A stretch of DNA of 64,000 bases from an uncultured Flavobacteriales bacterium. Its GTDB lineage: Bacteria; Bacteroidota; Bacteroidia; Flavobacteriales; Weeksellaceae. The stretch is from contig CALJKL010000096.1 in the NCBI GenBank assembly GCA_937973555.1, positions 1 to 64,000 of the forward strand. The letters run 5' to 3'. The position numbers were made by a program, and so were the translations under genes. The notes under the pieces are model-generated. The model was not told where the DNA came from, ran no database searches, and saw nothing but the letters and a program-made list of their open reading frames with translations. Positions 44,628 to 53,241 of this stretch are shown here, in pieces. How positions within the stretch are numbered: position 1 is the stretch's first letter; every line of letters starts with the position of its first letter.

Positions 44628-45890
44628 ATGAACGAAAATTTGCTTCAATATCTATGGAGTCACAAAATCTTTAAGAATTTTGACTTTAAAGACATCTATG
44701 GTAATGAAATCGAAATTCTGGACTTTGGGAAATTCAACAAAAACTCCGGTCCGGATTTTTCTTTTGCCAAAATCAAAACAAAAAATGTAGTTTTGGCAGG
44801 AAACATAGAGCTTCATGTAAAATCTTCTGATTGGCATTTTCACAATCACAATCAACAGAAGGATTATCAATCAGTAATTCTGCATGTGGTATATTTCAAT
44901 GACTTAGAAATAGAAGAGCTTAAAAAAGCCGGAATTGCAACACTGGAATTAAAAAATTATATTGATGAAAGTATCTTGGCAAAATATGAAGCAATGGAAA
45001 GTAATTGCCATTTTATTCCTTGCGAAAATTTATTTGATGCCGCTTTCATTCCTTTCCTTTTTTCTGAAGAAAATGTATTGAAAAAACTGGATAAAAAATC
45101 CGTAGAAATTGAAACTCTGCTTCAAAAATCGAAAAACAATTATGAAGCCGTCTTATTTCAGAAATTAGCCTACAGTTTTGGACTGAAAGTGAATGCAGAA
45201 ATTTATCAGACCATTGCCGAGAATATAGATTTTAAAATCATCCAAAAAATTTCTCAAAATCAGCATCAATTAGAAAGTCTGCTTTTCGGAATGGGAAATT
45301 TATTGGAAAAAGGAACAGAAACCAATCAAAAATGGAAACAGGAATTTGAGTTTTTAAAGTCTAAATTTAAAATTCCCAGAAATACCTTTCCGGTAAAATT
45401 CATGAGGCTGATGCCGTCTTCCTTTCCCACCATAAGACTTTCTCAGTTGGCAAGTCTCTATCATATTCATGCCAATCTTTTTTCAAAAATCATCATCGCA
45501 AAAAACATTCAGGATTTGAGATCCCTTTTTGAATCTGTAAAAACTTCTCAATTTTGGGAAAATCATTATACTTTTGAAAAGGCTTCTGAAGACAAAACAG
45601 AGAAGAAACTATCTGGAAATTTTATCGACATTCTGATTTTGAATGCCATCTTACCAATGATATATACCTATTTCAAAAATCTGGATTCCGAAAAAACGGA
45701 GCAAGTTTTGGAGTTTTACAAAGACCTGAACCCTGAAAAAAACACCATTATTTCTGAATGGAAAAAATTGGGAGTAAAATTCGATTCGGCGTTAGAAACC
45801 CAAGCATTTCTTTATCACCATAAAAATTATTGTGCTTCTAAAAATTGCCTAAATTGTAATATTGGCTATCAATTACTAAAAATGAAATGA
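44628..45890 (+). CDS. DUF2851 family protein
   Basis: A 420-residue soluble protein of the DUF2851 family, found mostly in Bacteroidota and of unknown function. Typical elements are the N-terminal EIEILDFGKFNKNSGPDFS, GNIELHVKSSDWHFHNH with several His and Asp that could bind a metal, and a C-terminal Cys pattern (CASKNCLNCNIGYQLL) like a small zinc or iron-sulfur site. The N-terminal His/Asp cluster resembles a nuclease-like core; that is inference. I chose the ATG; a GTG lies one codon upstream. The gene follows bshA after 48 bp. Confidence 0.82.
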   Translation: MNENLLQYLWSHKIFKNFDFKDIYGNEIEILDFGKFNKNSGPDFSFAKIKTKNVVLAGNIELHVKSSDWHFHNHNQQKDYQSVILHVVYFNDLEIEELKKAGIATLELKNYIDESILAKYEAMESNCHFIPCENLFDAAFIPFLFSEENVLKKLDKKSVEIETLLQKSKNNYEAVLFQKLAYSFGLKVNAEIYQTIAENIDFKIIQKISQNQHQLESLLFGMGNLLEKGTETNQKWKQEFEFLKSKFKIPRNTFPVKFMRLMPSSFPTIRLSQLASLYHIHANLFSKIIIAKNIQDLRSLFESVKTSQFWENHYTFEKASEDKTEKKLSGNFIDILILNAILPMIYTYFKNLDSEKTEQVLEFYKDLNPEKNTIISEWKKLGVKFDSALETQAFLYHHKNYCASKNCLNCNIGYQLLKMK

Positions 45891-45901
45891 TAGTATTGAT
45901 A

Positions 45902-46408
45902 TTATTTGACAACGACTCTCTCTTTGTTTTTTTCTAAAACATTGGTAATATTCGCAATATCATCCAAAGAGAATTTTCCGAGAATTTTTACATAAACCAG
46001 TTCATGATCATCTCTTACCGATAACATGAGGTTCTTTATTAAAGATGGATTGCGTGTCTCTTTAGACAGAATTTTAATTTTAGAATCTTTACTGCTGATG
46101 CTTACAAACTCCTGCATATTGTTTCCGAAAGTTTTTGCGGAAAAATCTGCTACCATCTTGTCTGAAGCATTTTCTACAACGTAGACCTTCACTTTTCTGA
46201 TTTTTTTTATCAAATTAATGACATCTTCAGAACTTCCATCTTCTCTCAAAGTCTTTTTGATAAAAGGCTTTACCAAAAACATAGGCACATTCACTTTAGT
46301 AATGGTGGCATTGCCATTTTTTTCTTCATTATAAAGAGACTTTTGAGAAACAAAACAAGACTGCAAAAAAATCAACATTAAAAATAAAAAAGTAAATTTT
46401 GTTTTCAT
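45902..46408 (-). CDS. DUF4252 lipoprotein
   Basis: A 168-residue lipoprotein (signal MKTKFTFLFLMLIFLQSC, lipidated Cys18) with a DUF4252 domain: VYVVENASDKMVADFSAKT, the EFVSISSKDSKIKIL segment, and a C-terminal ILGKFSLDDIANITNVLEK that matches the end of the DUF4252 domain of the gene just upstream. DUF4252 proteins are Bacteroidota-specific and of unknown function. It begins 1 bp after the stop of the DUF4252-GIN gene and is last in the sigma factor operon. Confidence 0.82.
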   Translation of the reverse strand: MKTKFTFLFLMLIFLQSCFVSQKSLYNEEKNGNATITKVNVPMFLVKPFIKKTLREDGSSEDVINLIKKIRKVKVYVVENASDKMVADFSAKTFGNNMQEFVSISSKDSKIKILSKETRNPSLIKNLMLSVRDDHELVYVKILGKFSLDDIANITNVLEKNKERVVVK

Positions 46409-46409
46409 T

Positions 46410-47645
46410 TTAGTCTATTTTTTTAATGATAGCACCACTGTTTCTCGTAATATGAGACATGATTTCTGGCTTGCCTTTATACTGAACAATAGCCCCAGAA
46501 CTTGCCATTACATCCAATGTAGCATTGGCATTCACCTTTGCAATGGCGCCAGAATGAAGATCTAATTTCACATTTTTCGCCATTAAATCTAATGCATTAC
46601 AACTCGCACCACTATTAAGTTTCAAAGAAAAATTTTCTGTAGCTCCTCTAAAATTTCCCATCATGCCAGAATTTCCGGAAAAATTAAATTCCTTGGAATG
46701 CACTTCAAGATTCAATACAGATCCAGAATTTGCCTGAATGGAAATAAAACTGTAATCAAAATCCGCAGTTACTATAGCTCCAGAATTAACCTGTGCATTT
46801 AGTTTCTGATCAGAAACTTTATTTTTCGTTTTAAAAATAGACCCAGAACTCACATATAAATCATCTAAAACCGGATTCTGAATATTCACCAGAAGTTTTT
46901 TGAATTTTAAATTCTTGATAGTACTTCTATCAATATAAATCTTAAGAATTCCATTGTTAACCTCAGTTTTTATATACTGAATTTTGTCTGCATCGGCACT
47001 AATCTCTACCTTACGTTCTTTGCCTTGCGTAAAATCTACAAGTACCCCAGAAGAAACCTCTATACCATGAAAAGCCTCTACATTTCTCTCAACAGCATTA
47101 TTATTTTCTGAAATCTTCTTGGGGGTTTTCTCCTGAACATCTTTCACCAAATTAGAAACATCATCCATAGAAATTTTGCCATCCAGCATCATCAGCACAT
47201 TGCTGTCTTCCCCATTAATGCTCAACAAAAGATTGTCTAAAACATTAGATTCTGTTTTGGCGGCAAGAAATTTAATTTTGTTTTCTTTACTATTAACGCT
47301 CATCAACTCTTCATAATTAAGATTTTTGATGGCAGAAAGCATAGATTGTTGCACGTTTTGGAAGTTTTGATATGCCACAACAGAATCTTTATTTCCTTTA
47401 TCCGGTCTATCTACAACAAGAATTTTAAGAGCATTCACTTTATTGATAAGAGGCTTTATTTTACTGAGGTCTTCATCATTGATATTCAGATTTGCTAAAA
47501 GCCGGAACATAGGTTTGGCAATTTTAATAGAAGTAACACCCTCTGTATCCTGATACTGATCAAAAAGCTGATTGAGTTTTTCACTTTGTCCAAAAACTTC
47601 TAGGCTAGAGAACAATAATACAAATAGAAATAGTATTTTTTTCAT
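46410..47645 (-). CDS. DUF4252 plus GIN-domain (DUF2807) fusion protein, exported
   Basis: A 411-residue exported protein with a signal peptide (about 1-19, ending VFGQ). The N-terminal half (20-180) is a DUF4252 domain (GVTSIKIAKPMFRLLANL, ALKILVVDRPDK, LMMLDGKISMDDVSNLV). The C-terminal half (about 195-411) is a GIN/head-GIN domain, a beta-helix of repeated short units in which S-G or N-S-G corners recur (VSSGVLVDF, VSSGSIFKT, VNSGAIVTA, ANSGSVLNL, LNSGASCNA, LHSGAIAKV). Many head-GIN proteins are lipoproteins, but this one is not. It is between the anti-sigma-like gene and the DUF4252 lipoprotein. Confidence 0.8.
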   Translation of the reverse strand: MKKILFLFVLLFSSLEVFGQSEKLNQLFDQYQDTEGVTSIKIAKPMFRLLANLNINDEDLSKIKPLINKVNALKILVVDRPDKGNKDSVVAYQNFQNVQQSMLSAIKNLNYEELMSVNSKENKIKFLAAKTESNVLDNLLLSINGEDSNVLMMLDGKISMDDVSNLVKDVQEKTPKKISENNNAVERNVEAFHGIEVSSGVLVDFTQGKERKVEISADADKIQYIKTEVNNGILKIYIDRSTIKNLKFKKLLVNIQNPVLDDLYVSSGSIFKTKNKVSDQKLNAQVNSGAIVTADFDYSFISIQANSGSVLNLEVHSKEFNFSGNSGMMGNFRGATENFSLKLNSGASCNALDLMAKNVKLDLHSGAIAKVNANATLDVMASSGAIVQYKGKPEIMSHITRNSGAIIKKID

Positions 47646-47655
47646 GATAAAAATT

Positions 47656-48258
47656 TTAAAAATTAACAGTTAAAAGCTTCACAGGTTGAGCATTTTCTAA
47701 AGCAGTGTTGATGTTTCCACCAAGCATTTCCAGTGCGTTTTTGGTATAATTGATGGCTTCATTTTCCGAAGCAATCGGCTTACCATTTACCACTACAAAA
47801 TCTGGATTGTACTCTTCTATTTCTGCATCTACCGGTGTAGTATTGTGTCGCTTTTTGGTAGATTTTAGTATATGCTGTGCTAAATTTTGTGCAGATTTTT
47901 TGTATTTTGATTTTTTATATAGAGCGGGTTCGGTTGCTATTTTCTTTGTCAAGGGAAATTCTTCATCTAGCTTTATATTTGAAAGAGAAGACACTTCTAT
48001 TTGACTTTCAATTCTTGTTGCAGCTCTGTTCTTTAATTTTGTAGGATTAAAATCTGTATTGAAAAACATTACCAATCCGAAAAGCATTACCAAGCTGGCT
48101 GCCAACCAATACCATTTTGGGGTAGAGTTGTTTTTTTGAACAGGAATTGTTTTTTCTTCGGCTTTAGCCAAAAAATCTTCAAAATTCCAATTCATTTCCT
48201 CTTCCTTTAGTTTCTGAAAGACTTCTTTATATTCCACTTGAAATTTGTCTTTGTTCAT
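47656..48258 (-). CDS. Putative anti-sigma factor (single-span membrane protein)
   Basis: A 200-residue protein with a helical cytoplasmic N-terminus (about 1-45), one transmembrane helix (about 48-65, WYWLAASLVMLFGLVMFF) and a soluble periplasmic part. It overlaps the ECF sigma gene by 32 bp. The layout is that of a transmembrane anti-sigma factor, but a zinc-binding ASD motif (HxxxCxxC) is not visible, so the call rests on topology and coupling. The periplasmic end (EMLGGNINTALENAQPVKLLTVNF) has no recognised domain. Confidence 0.65.
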   Translation of the reverse strand: MNKDKFQVEYKEVFQKLKEEEMNWNFEDFLAKAEEKTIPVQKNNSTPKWYWLAASLVMLFGLVMFFNTDFNPTKLKNRAATRIESQIEVSSLSNIKLDEEFPLTKKIATEPALYKKSKYKKSAQNLAQHILKSTKKRHNTTPVDAEIEEYNPDFVVVNGKPIASENEAINYTKNALEMLGGNINTALENAQPVKLLTVNF

Positions 48259-48739
48259 AATTCATGAGTTGTGTAATTTGTTCTTTTACTTTTTGCCTGG
48301 CCCGCATTAGATTTACCCTTACCGCATTTTCTTCCATTTCTAGAATTTCTGAAATTTCTGAGACTTCATATTCTTCTACATCTTTCAGGTGAATGACCAT
48401 TTTTTGTTTTTCAGGAAGTTCGTTGATAAAACTGATAATCTTTTCTCTAAGATTGTTCACATCCATTTTATAAAGCTCACTTCTATGGATTTGTAAATCC
48501 ACAAAACCCTGCTTTACCGTTTCGTGTTTCAGCTTATTGAGGCATTCGTTTTTAACGCATTTCAAGGCATAAGATCGGATATTGACTTCTGCCAATTCAT
48601 CTTTTTTTTGCCAAAGTTTCAGCATTAAATCCTGCACCAAATCTTCGGCTTCATCACTGCTTACCAAGAATCTTTTTGCAAAACGATACATCTCGTTTTT
48701 CAATACAAAAACAGTATTTTTAAAGGTTTCTTGATTCAT
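48227..48739 (-). CDS. ECF-type RNA polymerase sigma factor
   Basis: A 170-residue sigma-70 family protein of ECF size. Region 2 is visible as FLVSSDEAEDLVQDLMLKLWQKKDEL and ALKCVKNECLNKLK. Region 4 is a helix-turn-helix near residues 115-155 (LPEKQKMVIHLKDVEEYEVSEISEIL, ENAVRVNLMRARQKV). It heads the operon with the anti-sigma-like, DUF4252-GIN and DUF4252 genes. ECF factors commonly control their own operon; no promoter of that kind can be recognised here. Confidence 0.94.
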   Translation of the reverse strand: MNQETFKNTVFVLKNEMYRFAKRFLVSSDEAEDLVQDLMLKLWQKKDELAEVNIRSYALKCVKNECLNKLKHETVKQGFVDLQIHRSELYKMDVNNLREKIISFINELPEKQKMVIHLKDVEEYEVSEISEILEMEENAVRVNLMRARQKVKEQITQLMNYEQRQISSGI

Positions 48740-48844
48740 TGATTAACTTCTGTAAGTAAGACAACTAATTTCGGGAAATTATTACATCGGGATTTACTTT
48801 TTTTTGAAAAATGCATAAAAACACTTTTAAATAATCCTAAATAA

Positions 48845-48873
48845 AAAACGCTTTCAATCTTAGAAAGCGTTTT
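48845..48873. terminator. Terminator hairpin downstream of the GlmU-like gene
   Basis: Eleven-base arms aaaacgctttc and gaaagcgtttt with a 7-base loop lie just after the stop codon of the minus-strand GlmU-like gene, with A and T runs. Confidence 0.85.
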
Positions 48874-48892
48874 CATTATATTTTAATAAATA

Positions 48893-50053
48893 TTATCCTT
48901 CAAAATAAATCCATTTCAAAATATCTTTATCTTCTTCGGTTAAAGGCACCTTCCTTCTTTCCATGGCTTTTTCTGCAACCTCATAGGATTTTTCTAGTTT
49001 GAATTTTTCATCTCCTTTAAATCCACCCCACGAAAAATGATCTATCACATTTGGCGGAAATCCACTTTTGAAAATATTGGCCGCCACGCCCACTATTGTG
49101 CCCGTGTTAAACTGCGTGTTGATGGCTGTTTTAGAATGGTCTCCCATAATAAGTCCACAAAATTGCAAGCCTGTTTTTTCAAACCTTTTGGTTTTATAGC
49201 TCCATAGTTTTACTTCGGCATAGTTGTTCTTCAAATTAGACGAATTGGTATCTGCTCCCAGATTGCACCATTCTCCAATAACAGAATTTCCCAAAAATCC
49301 TTCATGCCCCTTATTAGAATACCCCAAAATAACAATATTATTCACTTCGCCTCCTACTTTAGAATGCGGTCCAATGGTAGTTGCTCCGTAGATTTTGGAA
49401 CCCATATTGATTTTAGAACCTTCACAAAGTGCCAAACTTCCTCTTATAACAGCACCTTCCATAATTTCCGCATTTTTGCCAATGTAGATTTTTCCGGTTT
49501 TACAGTTGAGCGTTGCAAATTCTATTTCTGCGCCTTCTTCTATAAACAAGTCTTCTTTATTGCCCAAGAAACCATTGGTTTCAGAAAGTTTTTGCGAAGT
49601 TCTTCCTTTTGTGATTAATTCAAAATCATAATCAATAGCTTTGTCATTCATCGAAAACAAATCCGTCGGCTTTTTGAAGAACAGCAATTCCTCCTTCACA
49701 TCATTCATTTTATCAATCTGTGATAAGGAAAAATTCTCCATATTTAATCTCGCGGCCAATACTTCGTTTTCATAAATCAATGCCTCTCCTAACTGTAAAC
49801 CCTTTATTTGCTCTAAGACATTTTCTGAAGGAATAAAATTGGGAGTTAGCAGCAAGCCCTCTTTTTTCTCATACGTTTTGAATTTTTTCTGAAGATAATC
49901 TTCTGTGATATAAGCAACTTCAGAAAGATTAAGTAATTTTTGCCAACGTTCCTTAAAGGTAAAGATTCCTGTTCTTAATTCAGCTATTGGTCTGGTATAG
50001 GTAAGTGGTAGAAAATCTTCCCAGAATTGGGCATCAGAAAAAATAAGTTGCAT
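48893..50053 (-). CDS. GlmU-like sugar nucleotidyltransferase family protein
   Basis: A 386-residue protein of the Bacteroidota GlmU-like family. The N-terminus IFSDAQFWEDFLPLTYTRPIAELRTGI replaces the usual G-x-G-x-R nucleotide loop, so the N-terminal domain is atypical. The second half is a left-handed beta-helix of hexapeptide repeats (IGKNAEIMEGAVIRGSLALCEGSKINMGSKI and later repeats), with WCNLGADTNSSNLKNNY as in GlmU-type acetyltransferases. The substrate is unknown; an N-acetyl sugar-1-phosphate product is likely from the fold. I chose the ATG before QLIFSDAQFW. Confidence 0.8.
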   Translation of the reverse strand: MQLIFSDAQFWEDFLPLTYTRPIAELRTGIFTFKERWQKLLNLSEVAYITEDYLQKKFKTYEKKEGLLLTPNFIPSENVLEQIKGLQLGEALIYENEVLAARLNMENFSLSQIDKMNDVKEELLFFKKPTDLFSMNDKAIDYDFELITKGRTSQKLSETNGFLGNKEDLFIEEGAEIEFATLNCKTGKIYIGKNAEIMEGAVIRGSLALCEGSKINMGSKIYGATTIGPHSKVGGEVNNIVILGYSNKGHEGFLGNSVIGEWCNLGADTNSSNLKNNYAEVKLWSYKTKRFEKTGLQFCGLIMGDHSKTAINTQFNTGTIVGVAANIFKSGFPPNVIDHFSWGGFKGDEKFKLEKSYEVAEKAMERRKVPLTEEDKDILKWIYFEG

Positions 50054-50105
50054 GGTAATTGTTTCTAGTTTATAAATATGATGAAAAGACAACGAACAAA
50101 TTTAC

Positions 50106-50135
50106 AAAAAAAGTCCTTCAAAAATTTGAAGGACT
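50106..50135 (-). terminator. Terminator of rpmE2
   Basis: Eleven-base arms (agtccttcaaa / tttgaaggact) with a 2-base loop are followed on the minus strand by a run of seven T residues. Confidence 0.85.
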
Positions 50136-50160
50136 GATTTATTCTTAAAACTCGTCTAAA

Positions 50161-50412
50161 TTATTTAGAGAATTTTTTGTATTTGTTCATAAACTTGTCT
50201 ACTCTACCAGCAGTGTCTACTAATTTTACTTTACCAGTGTAGAAAGGGTGAGAAGTAGAAGAAATTTCCATTTTAATCAATGGATATTCTGTTCCTTCGT
50301 ATACGATAGTATCTTTGGTCTCAGCAGTAGACTTGCAAAGAAACATTTCGTCATTACTCATGTCTTTAAACACAACTAATCTATAATTTTCTGGGTGAAT
50401 TCCTGATTTCAT
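50161..50412 (-). CDS. rpmE2: 50S ribosomal protein L31 type B
   Basis: An 83-residue L31 with the type B features: [25 protein letters not shown] at the start, and [30 protein letters not shown] at the end. The CxxC zinc motif of type A L31 is absent, which marks the zinc-independent paralogue. Bacteroidota commonly use this form. It sits alone with its own terminator. Confidence 0.97.
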   Translation of the reverse strand: MKSGIHPENYRLVVFKDMSNDEMFLCKSTAETKDTIVYEGTEYPLIKMEISSTSHPFYTGKVKLVDTAGRVDKFMNKYKKFSK

Positions 50413-50620
50413 ATCTTGTTTTCTTTTTTAAATTTTGTTGATAATAAACGGCGTGTAATGGCACTGCTTTTATTATGCTTAATTTTTAGACTGCAAAAAT
50501 AGAAATATTTTTTGAAATGACAAACATCCTATTGAAGATTTTTGGGAAAGAAATTTCAAAATTTCCCGTTTATAAAAACAGTTCGGCTTTTTTCATTAAC
50601 TTTACGCTTATTTTACTTCA

Positions 50621-52018
50621 ATGAAAATAAAATTTATTCTTTCCTTAATCTTTTGGTCGGCAGTTTTCATGATCTCATGCAATAGAGACGATTTGAATTT
50701 TGCCTCCCCCACTCAGAAATTGAGTTTTTCGGAAGATACTTTGGTACTAGACACTGTATACAGCCAAGTAAGAAGCGAGACCTATGCCATAAAGATATAT
50801 AACAACGAGAATAAAGACATCAGCATCCCTAAAATTTATCTGGAAGGTGGCGCTGCCTCTCCCTACAAAATAAATGTAGATGGTAAACCGGGAATTTCAT
50901 TCACCAATATTCCGCTTCGTAAGAAAGACAGCCTTTTTATTTTTGTAGAAGTAGCACCTAACACCTCTAATACAGAAGCCATAGCCGAAGACCGAATACA
51001 GATAGAAACAGCGGTTGCAAAACAGCATATTACACTACTTTCCGTGGTACAGGATGTAGAATTTTTTGTTTCCACAAAAGACAATCCTAAAATTTTAACC
51101 CAAAACACCACCTGGACAAGTACTAAAGCAAAAATAATCTACGGAGATCTGAAGTTGGCAGACGGCAAATCTCTTACGATAGCCGAAGGCTCCAAAGTGT
51201 ATTTCCACAAAAACGCCAATCTTAAAATTGGCAAAAACGCGCAATTGATAGCCAATGGAAATCTGGGAAAAGAAGTTATTTTCCGAGGCGACAGAAATGA
51301 CACCAAACATGACACTTTACCATTGAACTGGGGTGGAATACAATTGGAACAAGGAGCAGTTGCCCAACTTAATTATGCCAAAATTTTTGGCGGCACTACC
51401 GGATTGGTACTCAACAACGCTTCTGCAACGATAAAAAACACCATCATTCATACTTTTCAGGAATATGGAATATTGGGTATCAATGCTACGGTAAATGCGG
51501 AAAACCTGGTGATGAACAATTGTGGAGAAGCAGACTTAGGAATTTTCAAAGGTGGAAATTACAATATTCTGCATTCTACTTTTGCCAATTACTGGAATCT
51601 GAATGGTTCATTGCCCGGTTTGGGAATTTATGCTGCCAATGAATATAAAAACGGATCTACAACAGAACAGGGTACTTTGAATTTCAACCTCAAAAACTCT
51701 ATAGTCTATACTGACAGGAGCAATGCAGTACAGCTGAAACCCACTTCGGGGCAGACTTTTTCTTATTTATTTGAAAACTGTCTTTTGAAATATGATACCT
51801 CAGCAGGTTTTGCTTTCGATAACAATTCTTCTGTGATAAATTCTTTGAAAAATAATGATCCTAAATTTGAGAATTACTTTACCGAAAAACTGAACCTTAG
51901 GGTAAAAACAGATTCGCCGGCCAAAGGAAAAGGAAAAACGGCTACGGCGCAGGCGGCACCACTTGATATTGTAAAAGTATCCCGAACAACTAACCCTACC
52001 ATTGGGGCTTACCAATAA
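50621..52018 (+). CDS. Lipoprotein with right-handed beta-helix
   Basis: A 465-residue lipoprotein: signal MKIKFILSLIFWSAVFMISC (Cys20), then an Ig-like or choice-of-anchor-like stretch (SFSEDTLVLDTVYSQVRSETYAIKI) and a parallel beta-helix (about 165-400; repeats such as KADGKSLTIAEGSKVYF-like, GIQLEQGAVAQLNYAKIFGG and LVMNNCGEADLGIFKG). The end is LDIVKVSRTTNPTIGAY. Surface-exposed lipoproteins of this type occur widely in Flavobacteriia. Enzymatic residues typical of polysaccharide lyases were not identified. It leads a four-gene run with 6 bp to the next gene. Confidence 0.72.
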   Translation: MKIKFILSLIFWSAVFMISCNRDDLNFASPTQKLSFSEDTLVLDTVYSQVRSETYAIKIYNNENKDISIPKIYLEGGAASPYKINVDGKPGISFTNIPLRKKDSLFIFVEVAPNTSNTEAIAEDRIQIETAVAKQHITLLSVVQDVEFFVSTKDNPKILTQNTTWTSTKAKIIYGDLKLADGKSLTIAEGSKVYFHKNANLKIGKNAQLIANGNLGKEVIFRGDRNDTKHDTLPLNWGGIQLEQGAVAQLNYAKIFGGTTGLVLNNASATIKNTIIHTFQEYGILGINATVNAENLVMNNCGEADLGIFKGGNYNILHSTFANYWNLNGSLPGLGIYAANEYKNGSTTEQGTLNFNLKNSIVYTDRSNAVQLKPTSGQTFSYLFENCLLKYDTSAGFAFDNNSSVINSLKNNDPKFENYFTEKLNLRVKTDSPAKGKGKTATAQAAPLDIVKVSRTTNPTIGAYQ

Positions 52019-52024
52019 TTTGAT

Positions 52025-52351
52025 ATGGAAATTAGCACACTACAAAAACAGGTTGATGAATGGATAAAAACCATTGGCGTAAGGTATTTCAACGAACTCA
52101 CCAACATGGCCATGCTGACAGAAGAAGTAGGCGAAGTGGCCAGAATTATCGCTAGAAGATATGGTGAACAAAGCGAAAAAGAATCTGATAAATCCAAAGA
52201 CCTTGGCGAAGAATTGGCAGATGTACTTTTTGTAACGCTGTGCCTGGCCAATCAGACTGGTGTAGATTTACAGGCGGCTTTTGATAAGAAAATGAAATTA
52301 AAAACAGAAAGAGATTTTGAACGCCATCAAAACAATGAAAAACTAAAATAG
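52025..52351 (+). CDS. MazG-like nucleotide pyrophosphohydrolase
   Basis: A 108-residue all-helical protein with the MazG motif: MAMLTEEVGEVARIIAR (E-x-x-E) and DLGEELADVLFVTLCLANQ (E-x-x-D). Family members hydrolyse non-canonical or excess nucleoside triphosphates. The protein is a single MazG domain of the short type. It is coupled to the PspC-domain gene (3-bp spacing). Confidence 0.9.
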   Translation: MEISTLQKQVDEWIKTIGVRYFNELTNMAMLTEEVGEVARIIARRYGEQSEKESDKSKDLGEELADVLFVTLCLANQTGVDLQAAFDKKMKLKTERDFERHQNNEKLK

Positions 52352-52354
52352 CAA

Positions 52355-52585
52355 ATGAGTAATTTCTTTGGTAACTTAAGGCATAAAATGGAGCAGGAAT
52401 GGTTTGGTACCTTGACCAGATTTGGAAGCCGATTGGGCATTCCCGTGTCTAAACTCCGGGTATTTTTCATCTACTCTACCTTTGCCACCGTAGGTTTTTT
52501 CTTCCTGATTTATCTTGGGATGGCCTTTACACTTTGGGTAAAAGACATTTTTATCACCAGAAGACCCAATGTATTTGATTTATGA
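52355..52585 (+). CDS. PspC domain protein
   Basis: A 76-residue membrane protein with the PspC layout: an amphipathic N-terminus, SRLGIPVSKLRVFFIYST, then one long transmembrane helix (about 35-60) with a short tail. PspC is a membrane component of the phage-shock response in enterobacteria; in Bacteroidota the domain occurs in many small proteins with unknown partners. Its stop overlaps the GNAT start (ATGA). Confidence 0.85.
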   Translation: MSNFFGNLRHKMEQEWFGTLTRFGSRLGIPVSKLRVFFIYSTFATVGFFFLIYLGMAFTLWVKDIFITRRPNVFDL

Positions 52586-53106
52586 TTTGGCTTGAAGAAG
52601 TGCTGACGCGTAAAAAACTCTCAAAAATATTTTACCGTTACGAAAGAACCTTCCCGGAAGAAGAAAGAAGAAGCAAGGAACAGTTTTTGGCTCTAGCAGA
52701 TAACCCCGATGCTTTTGTTTACAATATCCATCAAGAAGACACACTTATTGGATATGCTGTTATTTGGGAGCTTTCCAATTTCTTTTTTCTGGAACATTTT
52801 GAGATTTTTGAAGATTTCAGAAATCAAAAATTGGGACAAAGAACTGTAGAAGTGATGAAAGAAAAATTCGAAAAAATCATTTTGGAAACCGAACCCGATA
52901 CACTTTCTGAAATGGCAAAAACGAGGCTTCTCTTTTATGAAAGAAATGGCTTTAAAATTCTTGAAAAAAATTACACACAGCCAAGCTATGGTAATAAAAA
53001 ACCTCCTATAAATCTATTGTTATTGACTAATTTTTCTTCTGAGAATATAGAGAATATAACAAAAGAAATTTATAAAGTAGTATACGAAGTAAATACTGAA
53101 CAATAA
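52582..53106 (+). CDS. GNAT family N-acetyltransferase, possibly shortened
   Basis: A 174-residue acetyltransferase of the GNAT type: FLEHFEIFEDFRNQKLGQRTVEVMKEKF is the acetyl-CoA binding region (usual R/Q-x-x-G-x-G/A replaced by RNQKLGQ), and ARLLFYERNGFKIL-type (here KTRLLFYERNGFKIL) the following strand. The substrate cannot be told. The TAA stop is followed in the same frame by a further 24-codon stretch of protein-like sequence, KQIIIDAKEALRVLDNGEG, ending at a TGA, which suggests that the gene once was longer or that the stop is a sequence error. Confidence 0.75.
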   Translation: MIWLEEVLTRKKLSKIFYRYERTFPEEERRSKEQFLALADNPDAFVYNIHQEDTLIGYAVIWELSNFFFLEHFEIFEDFRNQKLGQRTVEVMKEKFEKIILETEPDTLSEMAKTRLLFYERNGFKILEKNYTQPSYGNKKPPINLLLLTNFSSENIENITKEIYKVVYEVNTEQ

Positions 53107-53181
53107 AAACAGATTATTATTGATGCAAAAGAAGCATTGAGAGTTCTGGATAATGGAGAAGGAAAACAAAAGTGACTTGAG
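53107..53181 (+). other. Coding-like remnant after the GNAT stop
   Basis: In frame with the GNAT gene, the sequence after its TAA reads KQIIIDAKEALRVLDNGEGKQK before a TGA. The mix of charged and aliphatic residues looks like a protein helix. It is either a lost C-terminus or chance. Confidence 0.3.
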
Positions 53182-53218
53182 TCTAAAAATTTATGAAACG
53201 TTTAAGATTTTTTTTGAG

Positions 53219-53226
53219 TAAATTTG
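53219..53226 (+). promoter_or_regulatory. Flavobacterial -7 box upstream of ssrA
   Basis: TAAATTTG matches TAnnTTTG, 15 bases before the 5' end of the tmRNA, consistent with transcription starting just before the mature end. Confidence 0.5.
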
Positions 53227-53241
53227 TAGACTTAATTACAT

